Assembly: GCF_017591425.1 (NCBI RefSeq)
Contig: NW_024467121.1
Span: 21,960,707-22,024,706, forward strand
Source of the DNA: Ochotona curzoniae
Lineage: Eukaryota > Chordata > Mammalia > Lagomorpha > Ochotonidae
Length of the DNA: 64,000 bases
Reading direction: 5' to 3'
A program made the position numbers and the translations under genes. This document shows, one piece after another, positions 33,740 through 45,977 of the stretch; position 1 is the first letter of the stretch; every line of letters starts with the position of its first letter. The notes beneath the pieces were generated by a model that did not search any database, was not told where the DNA came from, and saw nothing but the letters and a program-made list of their open reading frames with translations.

Positions 33740-36370
33740 TTAAAACAGAACCAAAAATCCAATCAATCAACCAAAAAAATAAAAAAAGAAAAACCAAACC
33801 CCTACCTTTGGAGGAAGTGGGTGTGTGCAGGGAAAGTTTACAAAAGTTTATAAAAGGTCTGGCAGCTTGGCTGCCTAACTTGTTAATTCTCTCCAGGAAC
33901 ATAAAAACTCATCCTGGTAGAGGTTACCTTTTGCAAGCTAGACATGATCAAAACCTCCACCATAGCCCATCATTTCACATATTGCATTTACAGCATCAGA
34001 GACCCACATGAACAACAAGGTGCAAGGTCAGACTAAGGGGTTACCCCAAGCTCAGGGTGGATGTCTGTGTTCCTTTCCAGAGAAGTAAGAGGCTGAGCTT
34101 GTGCCAGCCCCTGGGAGTGGTTACCACAGCAACCTAGTCTAAGCTGACAAAAAAGCTCCCAGGAAATGGACTATTTGAAATAAAGATTTCCATCTGCATC
34201 AGTAATCATAAATCCTGCACCATGTGCATCTGCTGCCTTGGCAATGAAGGTATCCCCTAAAACGCATGCAACCGTGAGTTCACCAGTACCAGGAGTTCCT
34301 TGCTAAAATTATTTTCACTCAGACCTACATGGAGCTCACAGCACCAGGGGGCACAGGTGCCCAACACCCCAGCCTGTTTCTGGGAGGGGGGGCTCCAGTT
34401 TCCACACTTAGCTCCCATGCCCTATAATTTTATTTTTAAGATGAGGGTAATATCCATCCCAGGGACTTGTTTTGAGATGTAAATAAGGTGGAGTGTGAGA
34501 ATGAATTTGCCAGTCTCCAGCATTTTGAGGCTGTTATGGATTATTCGTGTTAGAGGAAGTTGCCTTGGTTTCTATGCTGTGTGTTGTAGCCATGAGGCTA
34601 TTCTCCTACTGAGCAATTATATTGTATCACTGTCTCCCCAGCTGTCTCTGTGGTGTTTTTTCTCAAGATGAATGGTGATTCCTGACTCTTACCTACCTTC
34701 TGTACCTTCTGGTGCTGACCAACCCAGACACACAAGCTTGAATGAGTGGAGTGTGTGTGTTTGTGTGAATAGAGAGCTTTTGCAGTCCCACCTTGGCTTC
34801 TTGGCCTTTCTCCTGCGGCTCTCTCTGGCTAACAGACCAGGTCTTTTCATGACGTTTCTGAGTGTGTTTTAGCAGAGGGGTGGCATGATCATATCCATCT
34901 CTGAGAAGTCCTAGGTCAGTTTCTTTGTGTAGAAAGTCTTTTTTCCCCAGCTTTCTCAAGACTCCAAGAACCCAAAGGAGGGGATAGGGAGGTTGGATTC
35001 TTTGCCTTTCAGAATCGACACTTTTTTTGTTTGGGCACGCCCTAGGTTTTCTTTTTGTCTCAGAAACCCTGGAAATAGTGAAATGAAATAGGCCGAGTAA
35101 GGTTTTCAAAGCCTGAGTTTGGAACAGAAACCAGAGCAGCACCAGAAACAAATTGGTTGCAGATTCAATTAGGCCCCAGGCTCCCACAGGAAAGGAATCC
35201 ACGTTAGCCAGCTCTGATTGGGTTTAGGCCTCCCTTTCCACTGCCTCTCGGCTGAAATTCTTCAGCATTGCTGCCACAGGACAGACCTAGGCCTTTCCCA
35301 GTGTGTGTGTCTCTATGTCTCTAGTCTACTTTGATTTCTCTGCATTTATTTTTTGTTTCCCTCTAATTTGATTTCCTGGATCTCAAGGATAAACTGTCCC
35401 CATCTGGGCTGTCTTGTCAATGAGCCTGTTTCTTCTCTGTGAGCTCCCCAACCCTGGATCTGGTGTGGCTGCTGTGTTAGTAATGCTTTGTTAGCAGAAA
35501 TCAGGATATAAAAACCATCTTCTTTCCCCTGAATAACCATTTTTTAATCTAGATCTTAACTTTTCATGCTGTATTTTATTTGTTGAATCCTTATTTCTCT
35601 TTGAAGCATTTTTTTTTTCCGTTTTGAGCATCTAAATCTGATCATGGAGTGCAGGCCACAAATCTCAGACATTTCTCCTTTCACTGCTGCACTTATCAGC
35701 TACTTCGATGCATCCAGAGAGCTCAAAGTGACACTCAGGCTCTATGCGACCGAAACCCGGGCGTGCATCCTTTTATAGCAGCTGATTTTGAGTGTGCAAT
35801 ACTTTTGTTCACAATTCTTAATCTGCTACAGTGTTTCTTCACCTCTCTGGTCTCTTACTTAGGAATCTGGTAAGAAATGATGAGTTAACCGGAGAAAAAT
35901 GTACATCAAGAAAATTTTGTGTGTTCTCTAGGCAAGGAAATTTTTTGTAGCCTTTCTACTAAGTGACCACTCCAGATGTGTAACACCATATGTTAATGGA
36001 CTAGGAGGGAGGGAGAGAAGGTAGGCAAGGCACCTTACAGACATGCCAACTCCCACTGGTACCTTTCCAGAGTGTCTTGGAAGTCCCCCTAGTATCTGTG
36101 AATGCCTGCTACTGAGCTCTGCATAGAAATCATGAGTTTCATAAGTATTTTTCAATTGAAACACAATGAAACTAGGCAGAAAATGATGGGTAAAATGCAA
36201 GCAAAGTAATGACGCCATATTAAGAGAAAGTAAGCAGAAATTCCCCTACTAGGAAGGTTATGTCAGATCAGCCCTAAGAGCCACTCGGAAACCTGGACTT
36301 GCATTTCCACCTGGCATTAAATACATCATCCTCCTATTCCACTGGAGAGACTAGAAAAAGTCAACTGAAG
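33740..36370. other. Unique sequence in the last SMYD3 intron
   Basis: No gene recognised. The longest open frames (for example 35202-34693, minus) have no recognisable domain, and their composition looks like chance. Confidence 0.4.
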
Positions 36371-36379
36371 AAAAAGATT

Positions 36380-38345
36380 TAAATGAGAAGTCCTAATTTC
36401 ATAACAGAATACTCGAACTATCCATGTTTCAGTTGGAAATCATTCATATCAAGAGATAATAATCCCTCAATCTTAAAAGAACACAATCAAAGAACAGCAA
36501 ATCCCAACCTTAAAAAAAATTAGAATTATCTGACAAAGGTTTAAAAGTGGCCACTATAAAAATGCTTCAAAGAAAAATGATAAACACCATTAAAACAAAT
36601 GGAAAAAAATAAAAAGTCTTAGTACAGAAGTACTAAACATTAAAAACTTAAACTCAAGTAGAAATTGAAAGACTCATAAGCACAATACTGAAATAAGCAG
36701 AGTGAAGTTCAACAGCTACATGGAGGGAGCAGAAGGATGAACTGGTGATCTCGGTGAGCCACGTGATAGAAACTACCCAATCTGAAAAACAGAGGGGAAA
36801 AAGACTGAAACCAAAGAAAACTGAACAGACAGGACTTGTGGGTCAGTGAGAAAAGGTCTCAACTTCCTGAAGAAGTGAAAGAGGGTTGGGTAGAAAAAAA
36901 CGCTGGAAGAAATAATGATGAAGGCATTAAAATTGGAAAGGAAGAAACATAATTATGACAAGTCGTGGATGACATGGTTTTATATGTAGAAAATGGAAAG
37001 TTCCTCCACTTTGGACAGTGTTAAAAACTTTAAATGAATTCAACAAAGTAGCAGGATACAAAACCAACACACATGAGTCATACAGCAACAATGAAAAGTC
37101 CAGGAATGAAATTAAGAAATGTATCCTATTTACAATACTACCATGCAAACGAAAATCATTAGGAATTAACCAAAGAAATTAACAGCTAAAAAATATAAAA
37201 CATTGCTGAAAGAAATTAAGATAAAAATAATTAGAATGACCTATCATGTTTATGGATTGGAAAGCGTAAAATGTCAGTACTGCAAAAAGTCAACTGCAGA
37301 CTCAGTGCTATCCCTGTCAAAAACTCCAATGAATTTATTTTCTTAAACATAGAAAAATCCATTATAAACCTCATTTGGGACTTTAAAGTGCTTCAAGTTA
37401 CATCCTTTCTAACTCCCTGTCCAAGATCTGGAGGAAGAAAAAAAATGGAAATGTTTATAGATCTCAATTTTCAAAATCTACAAGGATGCTCAAGGCACCA
37501 TAAATATGAAGAAGCAGATCAACACTGCAAAGAGCGCATTAATCCAAAGCTATAAAGAGCCCATTAATAAGCCTTCATGTCTTCAGATGATTTTCAACAA
37601 GGATGTCAAGACTATCATTGGGAAATGACTGTATCAACAAATGGTAGCAGTGAAACTGATATCCACATGAGAACGAATGTAAGATGGACCTTTATCTAAC
37701 ACCGCACACAGAAAATAACTCAAAATGTATCGAGGACCTGACATAACAGCAAAGCTGTATAGATAGCTAAAACATTGGGTGGGGAACTTTAGGACATTGA
37801 TGTTAGCAGATTTTTTTTATAACACCAAAAGTAGAATCGACACAAGGAAAAAATAGACAATTAGGCTTTATCAAAATTTAAAACTTTTTACGCATTGGAG
37901 GAAACTCTCAACAGCATAAAAAAGAAACATGCTAAATGGAGTATATTCTTACAGTGAAGTAGATCCCAGCCTTAAAAAGGAATGAAATTCTGGCCTTTGC
38001 CGTGTGTAGATGAACTTTGAAAGCTTTATGTTAAGTGAAAAAAACTACAGAAAGACGTTTTATAATTTCATATATTTAAGATGCTTAGAATGGCCAAATA
38101 CGTAGACAGTAAGTCATTGCTCACCAGCATCTAGAGAGAGAGTGCAGGATGGGAAGTTATTAGCATGCTCCCAGTTTTAGTATAGGATAAGGCAAAAATT
38201 CTGGATATAGTAGACATGGTTGTAGAACAGTGTGAAGGAACTTAATACAACTGAACATTCAAAGAGTGGCTAAAGTGATAAATTATGTGATCTGTATGTA
38301 TTTTTTAAATCTGTATGTGATTTATATTAATAAATTTTTAAAAAG
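36380..38345 (+). mobile_element. Old L1M, ORF1 part, ORF2 reverse-transcriptase part and 3' part
   Basis: Landmarks in order: 'gaaactacccaatctgaaaa' (ORF1, 36769), 'gcaggatacaaaaccaac' (ORF2 RT, 37052), 'catgtttatggattggaa' (37247), 'aatgtcagtactgcaaaaag' (37270), 'aaaaaggaatgaaattctgg' (37974). The landmarks are far closer together than in an intact L1, so much of the element has been deleted. Frames are broken throughout. Confidence 0.8.
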
Positions 38346-39310
38346 ATAAAACTTCCAAAATTTGACCTTCTAAAGAAGATCAAATCTTGCACATTCAAGA
38401 AACTAAGTGAACCTCCAAAGATAAAGTCAAATAAATCCAGGAAGTCCACACTAACACTGTTACAGTCAAGTAAAACTAAAGACAAAAGAAAACTGATACC
38501 TTACTTGCAGGAGAAAAATTATTTTAACTATAATGGGATTCTGTCATCAGAAATCAAGAAGGCTAGATGCAAGTAAAATTCTTATTCAGGTACTGGCTGC
38601 AAAGATCTGTTAACCCAAAATCATGTGTGTAGCAAGAGTGTCCTATGGAACTGTATCATAAATTGCTAAAAATAATAATAATAATAGAATGTAAAATGTG
38701 AAAAAAGAATAAAAGGGAAATCAAGATATTCTTGAATGAAAGACAAGAAAATTTGTCACCCAAAAACCAGTGGTTAAAGAATGACTGAAGGAAATTCTGG
38801 AAACAGAAAATAATCCAAGGAGCCCCAGGGCATGAAGAACACAGTGAGCAGAAGGCTGGGTAAGTAAGGTGCACTGGGCTTCTTGAGTTACCTACTTTGT
38901 TTGATGGTTGAAGTAAGCATGTAACACAGAAGCAGCTCTAAGTATGGGGTGGGAATAGTTAGAACAATTCTTTTCTGCTTGGTGGAGGATAAAGGGTTGT
39001 AAAGAAAAATGAAGTTCTTATAGTTGGCTAGGACTGGTAACATAGTAAGACTAGTAAAGGGAGGTAAGGTATGTATTAAATACATAATGTAAGACCTAGA
39101 GCAACCACCTGAAAAAGCCACATAAAGGTGTATACTAAAACAAAAATCTGCATAATAAAATTCTAAGAAATCTCCAAGTAACCCACAAATGCAGGAAAAA
39201 TAGACACAATAGCCAGAAAAGATCAAATAAACTATAAAATTTTAGACTTAAACCCTAATGTATTTATATCAGAAATTATACAAGTAGTCTATCTAAAATA
39301 GCAAATTAAT
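38345..39310 (+). mobile_element. Old L1M/HAL1-like ORF1 end and inter-ORF sequence
   Basis: 'gaatgactgaaggaaattctg' and 'gaaaataatccaaggagccc' resemble the ORF1-to-ORF2 spacer of old L1M/HAL1. 'ttagacttaaaccctaatg' near 39241 resembles the run-up to ORF2. It is broken near 39310 by L1 5'-UTR sequence. Confidence 0.55.
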
Positions 39311-39329
39311 TATCTAAATCTATTAAGAC

Positions 39330-39645
39330 ATATTTGTCTTTGCCTGGGTTCACCTCCTGATCTTTGATCAACTCCCCTTCCCATCCCAGTGCCGATAGCG
39401 CTCTGATCACTGATCGCCAGCAGCTGACTGCTGCTGGGATATCTGGTCCTGCAACACCACTCCATTGTGTCCACTGCTTCCCTGTGTCCATGGGTTTCCA
39501 GGTGCTGCTCTGCCCTTGGCCCGTCCTCTCCTGTTTCCTGGAATCTGTCCTCCCACATTTACCCTGGCTAATTATTCTCCATCAGTTTAAACCTGTTCTC
39601 ACCCTTTGCCACTATCTTGCCCTGCTGATTTGTTTGATCTGACCA
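39330..39645 (-). mobile_element. L1 5'-UTR end, minus orientation
   Basis: The plus-strand text runs parallel to 4388-4680, the 5' end of the L1 listed above. Shared strings include 'tgggttcacctcc', 'tgtgtccactgct', 'cctgtttcctggaat' (versus 'cctatttcctggaat') and 'catc(a/t)gtttaaa'. It is therefore in minus orientation, head to head with the plus-strand blocks on its right. Confidence 0.7.
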
Positions 39646-39689
39646 TGATCAGAGACACAGTGGCAGACCCAAGCAGTGGGTCAGGAATA

Positions 39690-40185
39690 GAGCAGCTTTC
39701 ACAACCTAGACCCCCATCAGTGCCACATTGGGTGCCATTTTGTGCACTATAACAAAGGCTGCAGCACCAGAAGGATAACAGTGAACTGAGCAAGTGCTAA
39801 GCTGGGAGCAAACTCACTTCCAGCTCAGCATATTGCACTGGTCCCACAGGGAAAACAATACCAAAACTGGTATCTTACAGCTTCCAATCAAAATAAGTCT
39901 GAGTGGCCCCCAGACCTAACAGTCAGCAGATGCATAACCCCAGTGCCACATCATGCATCATTTTGTGCACTGTGGCAAAGGCCGCAGGACCAGAGGGACG
40001 ACTGTGAGCTGTGCATGTGCTAAGCCGTGAATGAACTCAATTCTGGCTCAGCACATTGCACTGTTCCCACAGGAAAACAGAACCAACTTGGCATTTTGTG
40101 GGTTCCAAATAAAATAGGTCCAGGTGGCCCTGAAACCTAGTAACCAGCAGATTCCAGCAAGATCAGAACCCAGTGCCCTAATAAT
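39690..40185 (+). repeat. L1 5'-UTR tandem monomers (about 223-bp period)
   Basis: Two diverged copies of a block containing 'cattttgtgcactat/gtggc' start near 39738 and 39961. Each continues with 'aaaggct/ccgcag(c/g)accaga' and ends near 'ctcagca(t/c)attgcactg'. The reverse complement of the same block occurs in the minus-strand L1 5' UTR near 4060. Confidence 0.7.
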
Positions 40186-40239
40186 CCCAGGCATTGCTTG
40201 AGCTGGGAGTAGGAGAAATGCTGTGCAGGCAACCACTGG

Positions 40240-40530
40240 GGGACATCAAAAAGCTTCTGTCCATTATTGATAGAACAACTTGAGAAAAAATAGCTAGGAT
40301 ATAGAAGAATTTGATAGCACCATTAATCAATAGGATATGATTGAGATACATAAAGCATTCCACCTGAGAATAGCAGAATATATATTTTCTCAAGTATCTG
40401 CATAACATATATCATGGTAGAACATATTCTGAAACATAAATCTCAATGAATGTTGAAGTGAATTCTTTGAGCACAATGAAATTAAATTAGAAATCAATAA
40501 CTATTTGGAAGGAAAACCAAATGTATAGCT
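40240..40530 (+). mobile_element. L1 ORF2 endonuclease-region fragment
   Basis: 'tattgatagaacaacttgag', 'aggatatagaagaatttgat', 'caccattaatcaataggat' and 'agaatagcagaatatatatt' match the conserved L1 ORF2 stretch that encodes 'IDRTT...DIEEL...TINQxDLIDIY...AEYTFF'. It contains in-frame stops. Confidence 0.8.
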
Positions 40531-40539
40531 CCTGACTCT

Positions 40540-43490
40540 GTCATGGTGCATTGTGCTATACATGGGACTTGGATTGTCCAGTCTTCTGATTATTCAGCTG
40601 AGGGAATTGAGACCCATGGAGGAAACATAATTCCTTCAGGGTCTCTCGGGTGTTCAATAAATATTCATCATAATTATTAGGTAAAACACAGTGACACAAC
40701 AGCAACTCTTTATAAAATAGTTGCTAGCACTGGAAGTCACAACACTAAGCTCTCAGCTCATTGGTAACTCCTCCTAAGGTTTTCTTGGGCATCTCTGGTC
40801 CCTTCTTGGGGCACCCCAGCACTTTGCATCTCTGTTTAATATACATTCTTCTGCTGTAAAGATCTGGTAGTCAAATGTTGCCTCCCAGACTGTGCCAGAG
40901 CTCTCTCCAGGGCAAAGGCCAGGTCTTAATCACTGCAGCTGCTCAGAATATATTGAGTGAATGAATAGGTAGATGTTCTTTCAAAGAAAATCCTCTCTTG
41001 CTGAAGGACAGATCTCTGCCACGGGATCGGCACTTGGAGAATCATGCCAGGTGTTGAGTGGAGTGGGGTCAGCAGAGGTGCTGCCAAGCTCAGAGAGGTT
41101 ATCAGAGCCTCCCAGACTCTGCTACCCTTTCTCAAGAGGTTTTTGTGGGCTCCAAAGCCGCATCCTGTGTCTGGGCTGTAGCTGCGTCCATTTCCCATTT
41201 TGAATACTCTAGACCTGCCTTTCATTCTGAGTTGGGCGTAAGGAAATGCACTTGCACTTTCTCTTGTTGCGATCTGATTCTGGAGGTTCTTATCATGCAT
41301 ACAGTTTTTCCTCTGGTTTTATATCCGTATTTAATCATGCTTGGGGAACTCATTTATTGGATTCCTCAGGCTCGCAGTAGAAAGTATATGAGATCCTTGA
41401 TAAGCTTAATATATTTGTATTAAAAATTAATATGAAAGCTTATTGTTCCCAATTTTAAATCATTGTTAGACATAATTCATTTTATTTAATATATGACCAC
41501 AATTCTGCAATTATTTAAAAAAAGATGAGATGCGATGTAAATCATTCCTGGAGACCCCATCTTTATTCCTGGGTGAACCATGTGCCTGTCATGTGGCAGA
41601 CAATCTGTGCTGTCCTTTCTCATGTGACATTTGGATTCTGTGTGTGGGTGTAGCTCTCCCTGGGAGGCTTCAAGGAGTCCTCTGTGAAACATGATGTGCA
41701 GGCTCTTTTTAAATGCTACCATTAAAAAAATGAAATTTAATGGAAAGAGATAAGCTTTTCCCCATGCGAGCTGGCTCCAATTTTACATTTCCTTAATCTA
41801 TTTTATGTGCTGCTGCAGGAAATTAAACCAAAATTGTCCTCTCTCACATGCACATGTGTGACTTCTAGGAGGGGTTGCAGGGAGAGAGACACAGCTACTG
41901 GAAACAGTTGTTCTTGTCTAGCCAAGATTTATGCTAACTTAATAATGAGGGGACAGTCAGGTAAGGGGAAGTCCTGCTTGTATTCCTCCTGGGTTGAAGG
42001 GTTAGGTCTGGAGACAACAGGGATCTTCCCAGATTCCTGGGAACTGTTTGGCTTCCCTGTAGGCCCAGGTGGCATTCAGAGCAACAGATCTATGTCTGTC
42101 CAGCTTGTCTGTCTGTCTGTCTCTCTCTCTCTCACACACACAGTCAATCCATTACTCAAAATTATAATCTCATTGATCATATCCATATTCAGTTTTAAGG
42201 CAAACAACATAGATTTCTAAAATTTACTCTTCTACCCCTCTGCTCTCATCTCTACCTATTTCCTCTCTGCTTCTTGATACAAGATGTTCGAATGTTAATG
42301 TCTTGCATCTTACCCATACACACACAGGGGTCAGCTCATGCCCTGTCTTTGCTTCCAGTGCCACACCCACCGCCTAGTAAGACATGAGACTGGCTGGCTG
42401 CATGGTGAATGGGAAGGGCCCTGAGGCCTCTCAGGGTACCCTGGAAGCAATGTCCAGCAGAAACTCTGCTTCCTCACCTTGGTTACTGCAAGGTGTTTGC
42501 AACTGGAAGTGATATAGTACAATCATGGAATGGAGACTGGTTTGAGTCTTTGAGAGAGAGAGGTGGCTGGATGCATACTACCCATATGTGGGTACCTGCC
42601 CTTCCCTGAGGTGGGCAGGAATGTTCATCAGGTGAGCAGGAAGACTCACTGTAATAATAGCAATGAACTTGGTCCTGGAGCAGAGAAGACCTACCTCTTA
42701 TCCCTGCCAAGGGAGAGAAAGGGAAACTTAGAACTGGAGCTGGAAGAAAGGCAATGGGGAAGGAAGACTGGAGCCTCAAGCAAGCAAGTGAACCTGTCTC
42801 CATCAGAGATAAGAAGCTGGCTTTGTCATTTAGCTTCCGGGTCACATGATTCTCGAGGAGACCAAAACCAAAGAGATTGGAGAGCTCTCCTGAGAACCTA
42901 GGCCAGCCCCCCTCCAGCAGCAGGTGCCTGGGAGTGCAGGGAGGGAGGAAGTCCTCACAGAGTAGGCCTGGTCATTTTAATTTTTGTTTCCCTCAGGGTA
43001 GAGGGTTATGCCTCTGTCTGCCCAGATTTTCTCAGACAATGTTTCTGGTGCATTCATCCTCCCTTGCCACAGCACACACACACACATACACATAACCCTG
43101 TGTAGAGTGGAAGGGAAGAGAACATCTAAGACAGCTTTCAAACAAAAGGACTCCTAATGAATCACTGTGATCCAAGAAATCCCTGTTCTCCACGGCAGGT
43201 CTCTGCCTCAGAACTTGACATGGCCAGAACAGTTCCAGGGTGGCTCTGAGATGAGAGAGAAGGGCATGAGGCACCTGTTCTCTGATTGGCATCAGGCACT
43301 TGTTTTCATCTTCTGCCCAGAAGAATCTCACAGAGCTCGGCTGCCTGCTGCTCAAATCAGGATGTGAGCTTCCTCTCCTTTCTCGCTCCTGCTTGGCTAT
43401 CTCAGCAGCTATGTCTAGACTTCCTCCCTGGCCTGTCTCCTTTCTACCAGCCTAAAGGAGACTGTTTTTTAAAGGAGAGGGTGGTGGGAA
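40540..43490. other. Unique sequence in the last SMYD3 intron
   Basis: No gene recognised. A (CTGT)n(CT)n(CA)n compound repeat lies at 42105-42142 and a short (CA)n at 43070-43092. Confidence 0.45.
42105..42142 (+). repeat. Compound (CTGT)n(CT)n(CA)n microsatellite
   Basis: Runs of 'tgtctgtctgtctgt', then 'ctctctctctctct', then 'cacacacaca'. Confidence 0.95.
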
Positions 43491-43494
43491 GGGA

Positions 43495-43820
43495 AGGCCA
43501 GTGTTGTATCATAGAGGGTTAAGTCTCCACCTTTAGTGCCAGAATCCCAAATGAGTGCTGGTTTGAGTCTCAGTTGCTCTGCTTCCAATCCAGCTCCCTG
43601 CTAATAGCCTGGGAGAGAGCAGCAGCAAACAGCCCTGTACCCATGTGGGAAACCCAGAGGAAGACCCTGGCTCCCAATTTTGGCCTAGTCCAGACATTGC
43701 AGCTATCTGAGGAGTAAATCAGTGCATGGAAGACCTCTGTTTCTCTTCTCCCCCCCTCCCTCCCACCCCGCCCCCTTCTGTGTTTGTAAGTAACTCTGCC
43801 TTCCAAATAAATAAAGCAAG
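43495..43820 (+). mobile_element. C-type SINE
   Basis: Sense copy: 'agaatcccaaatgagtgctg', 'gtttgagtctcagttgctc', 'aatccagctccctgctaat', 'cccatgtgggaaaccc' and tail 'cttccaaataaataaagc'. A C-rich insert lies at 43750-43775. Confidence 0.85.
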
Positions 43821-43829
43821 GCAGGAATG

Positions 43830-45590
43830 CAGATTGAAAGCATTTTTATCCAAGCTGAGACAAAGTGTGTCTCTCCAGGCCGCAGTTCTCCTGTGACCAC
43901 CTATGTGTTTTCAGCTCTCAAATCTCTGCGACCTTAAAGATGTTCATAGCCAAGAATTCCACCCTGAGGAGTCTATCCTGAACAAATCATCAAAAGAGGC
44001 AAAAACAAACAAAAGCTAAACCTCAAATGCTGGGAGATCTGCCCCACATCACAGCAAACAATTGGAAGTGATTTGAATTTCTAAGAGCGATTTAGTAAAT
44101 AATGTTCTACGGACATGATGAGATTAATTGTACAACCCACAATTGGCAATTATACTCGCTGTAAATGGACGTTGAGCAGTGAATAGTTGCTGCTACTTCT
44201 TGGCAGTGCCCCATGTTGTTCTATACTGTTCTATACCCTGTGGGCTTCTGAGTGTCTGCTGGACCCCAGACTTCATTCCCAGAGAGCAGGTGTCTATTGA
44301 TCATTTGTGAGCTCTGGCTCTAGCATCTCTTCGGAAGGTGTCCATTTGACACTCTGATGCACCCAGGGCTGAGAGCCTGGATGCTACATGCCAGGGCCTT
44401 GGCTAATGGCTTCATGGCCACCAGAGTCATGTCTCTATGGGGCTGCAGGGTACAGGCACGTTGAAAAAAGTAACTCTAATCCTCTTTCTTTTCCCCATCC
44501 CAGCTCCCCCGTCCCTCCCCCACCCTCCTGCATTTGAGCAATACAAGATGATATTTTTATTTCTAACTTACTCATTACAAAAATACTTTGGAAAGAGTTC
44601 TGGCTTTTTTTTTTTTTTTGCTCCATAGCAGATTATCCCCCAAACTGAATTAATTACATTGATTCTGGGTACAGGGATCACAGATTCTAGGTTGGGGGAG
44701 GCATTGGGAATTTGGATGCTCAGAGTACACTAAGAATGCCTTTTCTCTTCTCTGCACCGTCTTGTGCCTCATTTGGAAAGACTCACTCCTAGTGTTTTAT
44801 CTGGCTGGCTTCTGGCTGGGCCCTGGAGTCCACTGAGGCTTCTTTATGCACATGTGTGGGAACTTGACTAAGATGGCTTAACAGATGAGCTCAGCTAGGA
44901 CTGTCAGGCAGAGCCCTACCAGTGGCCTGTCCCTGGCAGGTAGCTCATGGCTCAGGACTAAGCATACCGCTGAACAAGCAGAGGCTGCATGGTCTTTGTG
45001 GCCTAGCCTCAGTTAACAGTAGCTTCACTTCTACTGTTCTATTATCGAGATAAGCACAAAGCATGTCATGGTTTCAGAAATACTTTGGAGGGAGCATTCA
45101 ACAGCATTTAGCAATGGACTTCATGGGGGAAAAGGAAGGAGGAAGATTGTCACCATGCCAGTATCTATATCAGCTGAGAGCTGATACAAAATGAAACCAA
45201 GAATATATGTACATAATGATCTTAGTGTCTTTAGATGAGAATTGTAGCAACATGATAATTCATTCTTCATATGATTTATTTTCATAGCTCTTCTTGAAAC
45301 TCTATCCACCAGACGTACGCACTAATAACCTCTAAAGATCATTGTTGGTCACCCATATGACTCGAGGCGTGAGGTAGCTGGCTACAGGCTGCATCCAGCG
45401 CTGGGTCACTCTTGTTGCTGCATATTTTGGCTCAGAAAATTCTAATGCCATGAGCCTAATAAACTGCCATCCTGTTGTATTCTATAGACTCATAGGGTTT
45501 GTCAGGCCCCCCCAGCATCATGGGCACAAGATGAGGAGTAGGCCAAGAATCACCTGTTTGAGATCTAATGTGTGTTTCATTCTTTCTGTT
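43830..45590. other. Unique sequence before the last SMYD3 exon
   Basis: No gene or clear repeat recognised. There is a 16-base T run at about 44606-44621. Confidence 0.45.
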
Positions 45591-45593
45591 TAG

Positions 45594-45695
45594 GCATTTG
45601 ATATCATGCGAGTGACCCATGGCAGAGAACACAGCCTGATTGAAGATTTGATTCTGCTCTTGGAAGAATGCGATGCCAACATAAGAGCGTCCTAA
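45594..45695 (+). CDS. SMYD3: SMYD3 last coding exon with stop codon
   Basis: This exon carries the last 33 codons and the TAA stop of SMYD3: AFDIMRVTHGREHS..., ending ...LLLEECDANIRAS. The residues form the final helices of the C-terminal TPR-like domain, which packs over the SET-domain active-site cleft (family knowledge). The acceptor is 'ctgtttag' ending at 45593, after a T-rich tract. The phase is 0 and matches the donor at 31547, giving a last intron of about 14 kb. The stop TAA is at 45693-45695. The sequence looks fully functional, with no frameshift or premature stop, and fits human SMYD3 at this end as I recall it. Confidence 0.97.
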   Translation, partial: AFDIMRVTHGREHSLIEDLILLLEECDANIRAS

Positions 45696-45892
45696 GGGAA
45701 ATACTGCCTACATGCATTTATCGGATGCCTTATCGAGGTCACGCTCTGTACCTTGTTTGTGGTGTGACCTTCCCCTCTAGAAATGCTCTTCTGTGTTTAT
45801 GTAGGTAAATAACGCAGCTGTGTAGTTTGCAAACTGTAAGAATCACTAGTTGTAGAGAAGCACGATTACAATAAATACTAAAAAGCTGTTGA
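45696..45892 (+). other. SMYD3: SMYD3 3' UTR, proximal form
   Basis: The stop codon is followed by about 175 nt of non-coding sequence leading to a canonical AATAAA (45870-45875). Cleavage would fall about 10-25 nt later, near 45885-45895; a T-rich stretch ('ttgttttctttg') lies downstream as a possible GU/U-rich element. This short UTR fits my recollection of the human transcript. The exact cleavage base is inferred. Confidence 0.75.
45870..45875 (+). promoter_or_regulatory. SMYD3: Polyadenylation signal AATAAA of SMYD3 (proximal)
   Basis: A canonical hexamer lies 175 nt after the stop codon of SMYD3, in sense orientation and in unique sequence. It is the first AATAAA after the stop. Confidence 0.75.
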
Positions 45893-45971
45893 ATTGCCAT
45901 TTAGTAATTGTTTTCTTTGCTCACTCATTGGTGATCTTAACATTGAAGATATCTACATTTTAGAGAATCTT

Positions 45972-45977
45972 AATAAA
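45972..45977 (+). promoter_or_regulatory. Possible alternative polyadenylation signal for SMYD3
   Basis: A second sense-strand AATAAA lies about 277 nt after the stop codon, followed by a TG-containing stretch ('agtgtgacagtg'). It could give a longer 3' UTR. A third AATAAA is at 46521-46526, about 826 nt after the stop. Use of either is not shown by the sequence. Confidence 0.35.

Larger units (their letters stand above)
31548..45593 (+). other. SMYD3: Last intron of SMYD3
   Basis: A GT-AG intron of about 14.05 kb, with donor 'gtgagtg' and acceptor 'tctgtttag'. It carries L1 pieces (32.5, 36.4-40.5 kb), three C-SINEs, and a 27-base poly-A tail at 33695-33721. A frame continuing from the exon stays open until the TGA at 31635-31637, followed by AATAAA at 31730 (see findings). 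Confidence 0.9.

Noticed and set aside
34693..35202. 169-codon minus-strand open frame
   Set aside because: No family resemblance, no splice context, and composition like the flanking intron; judged a chance frame.
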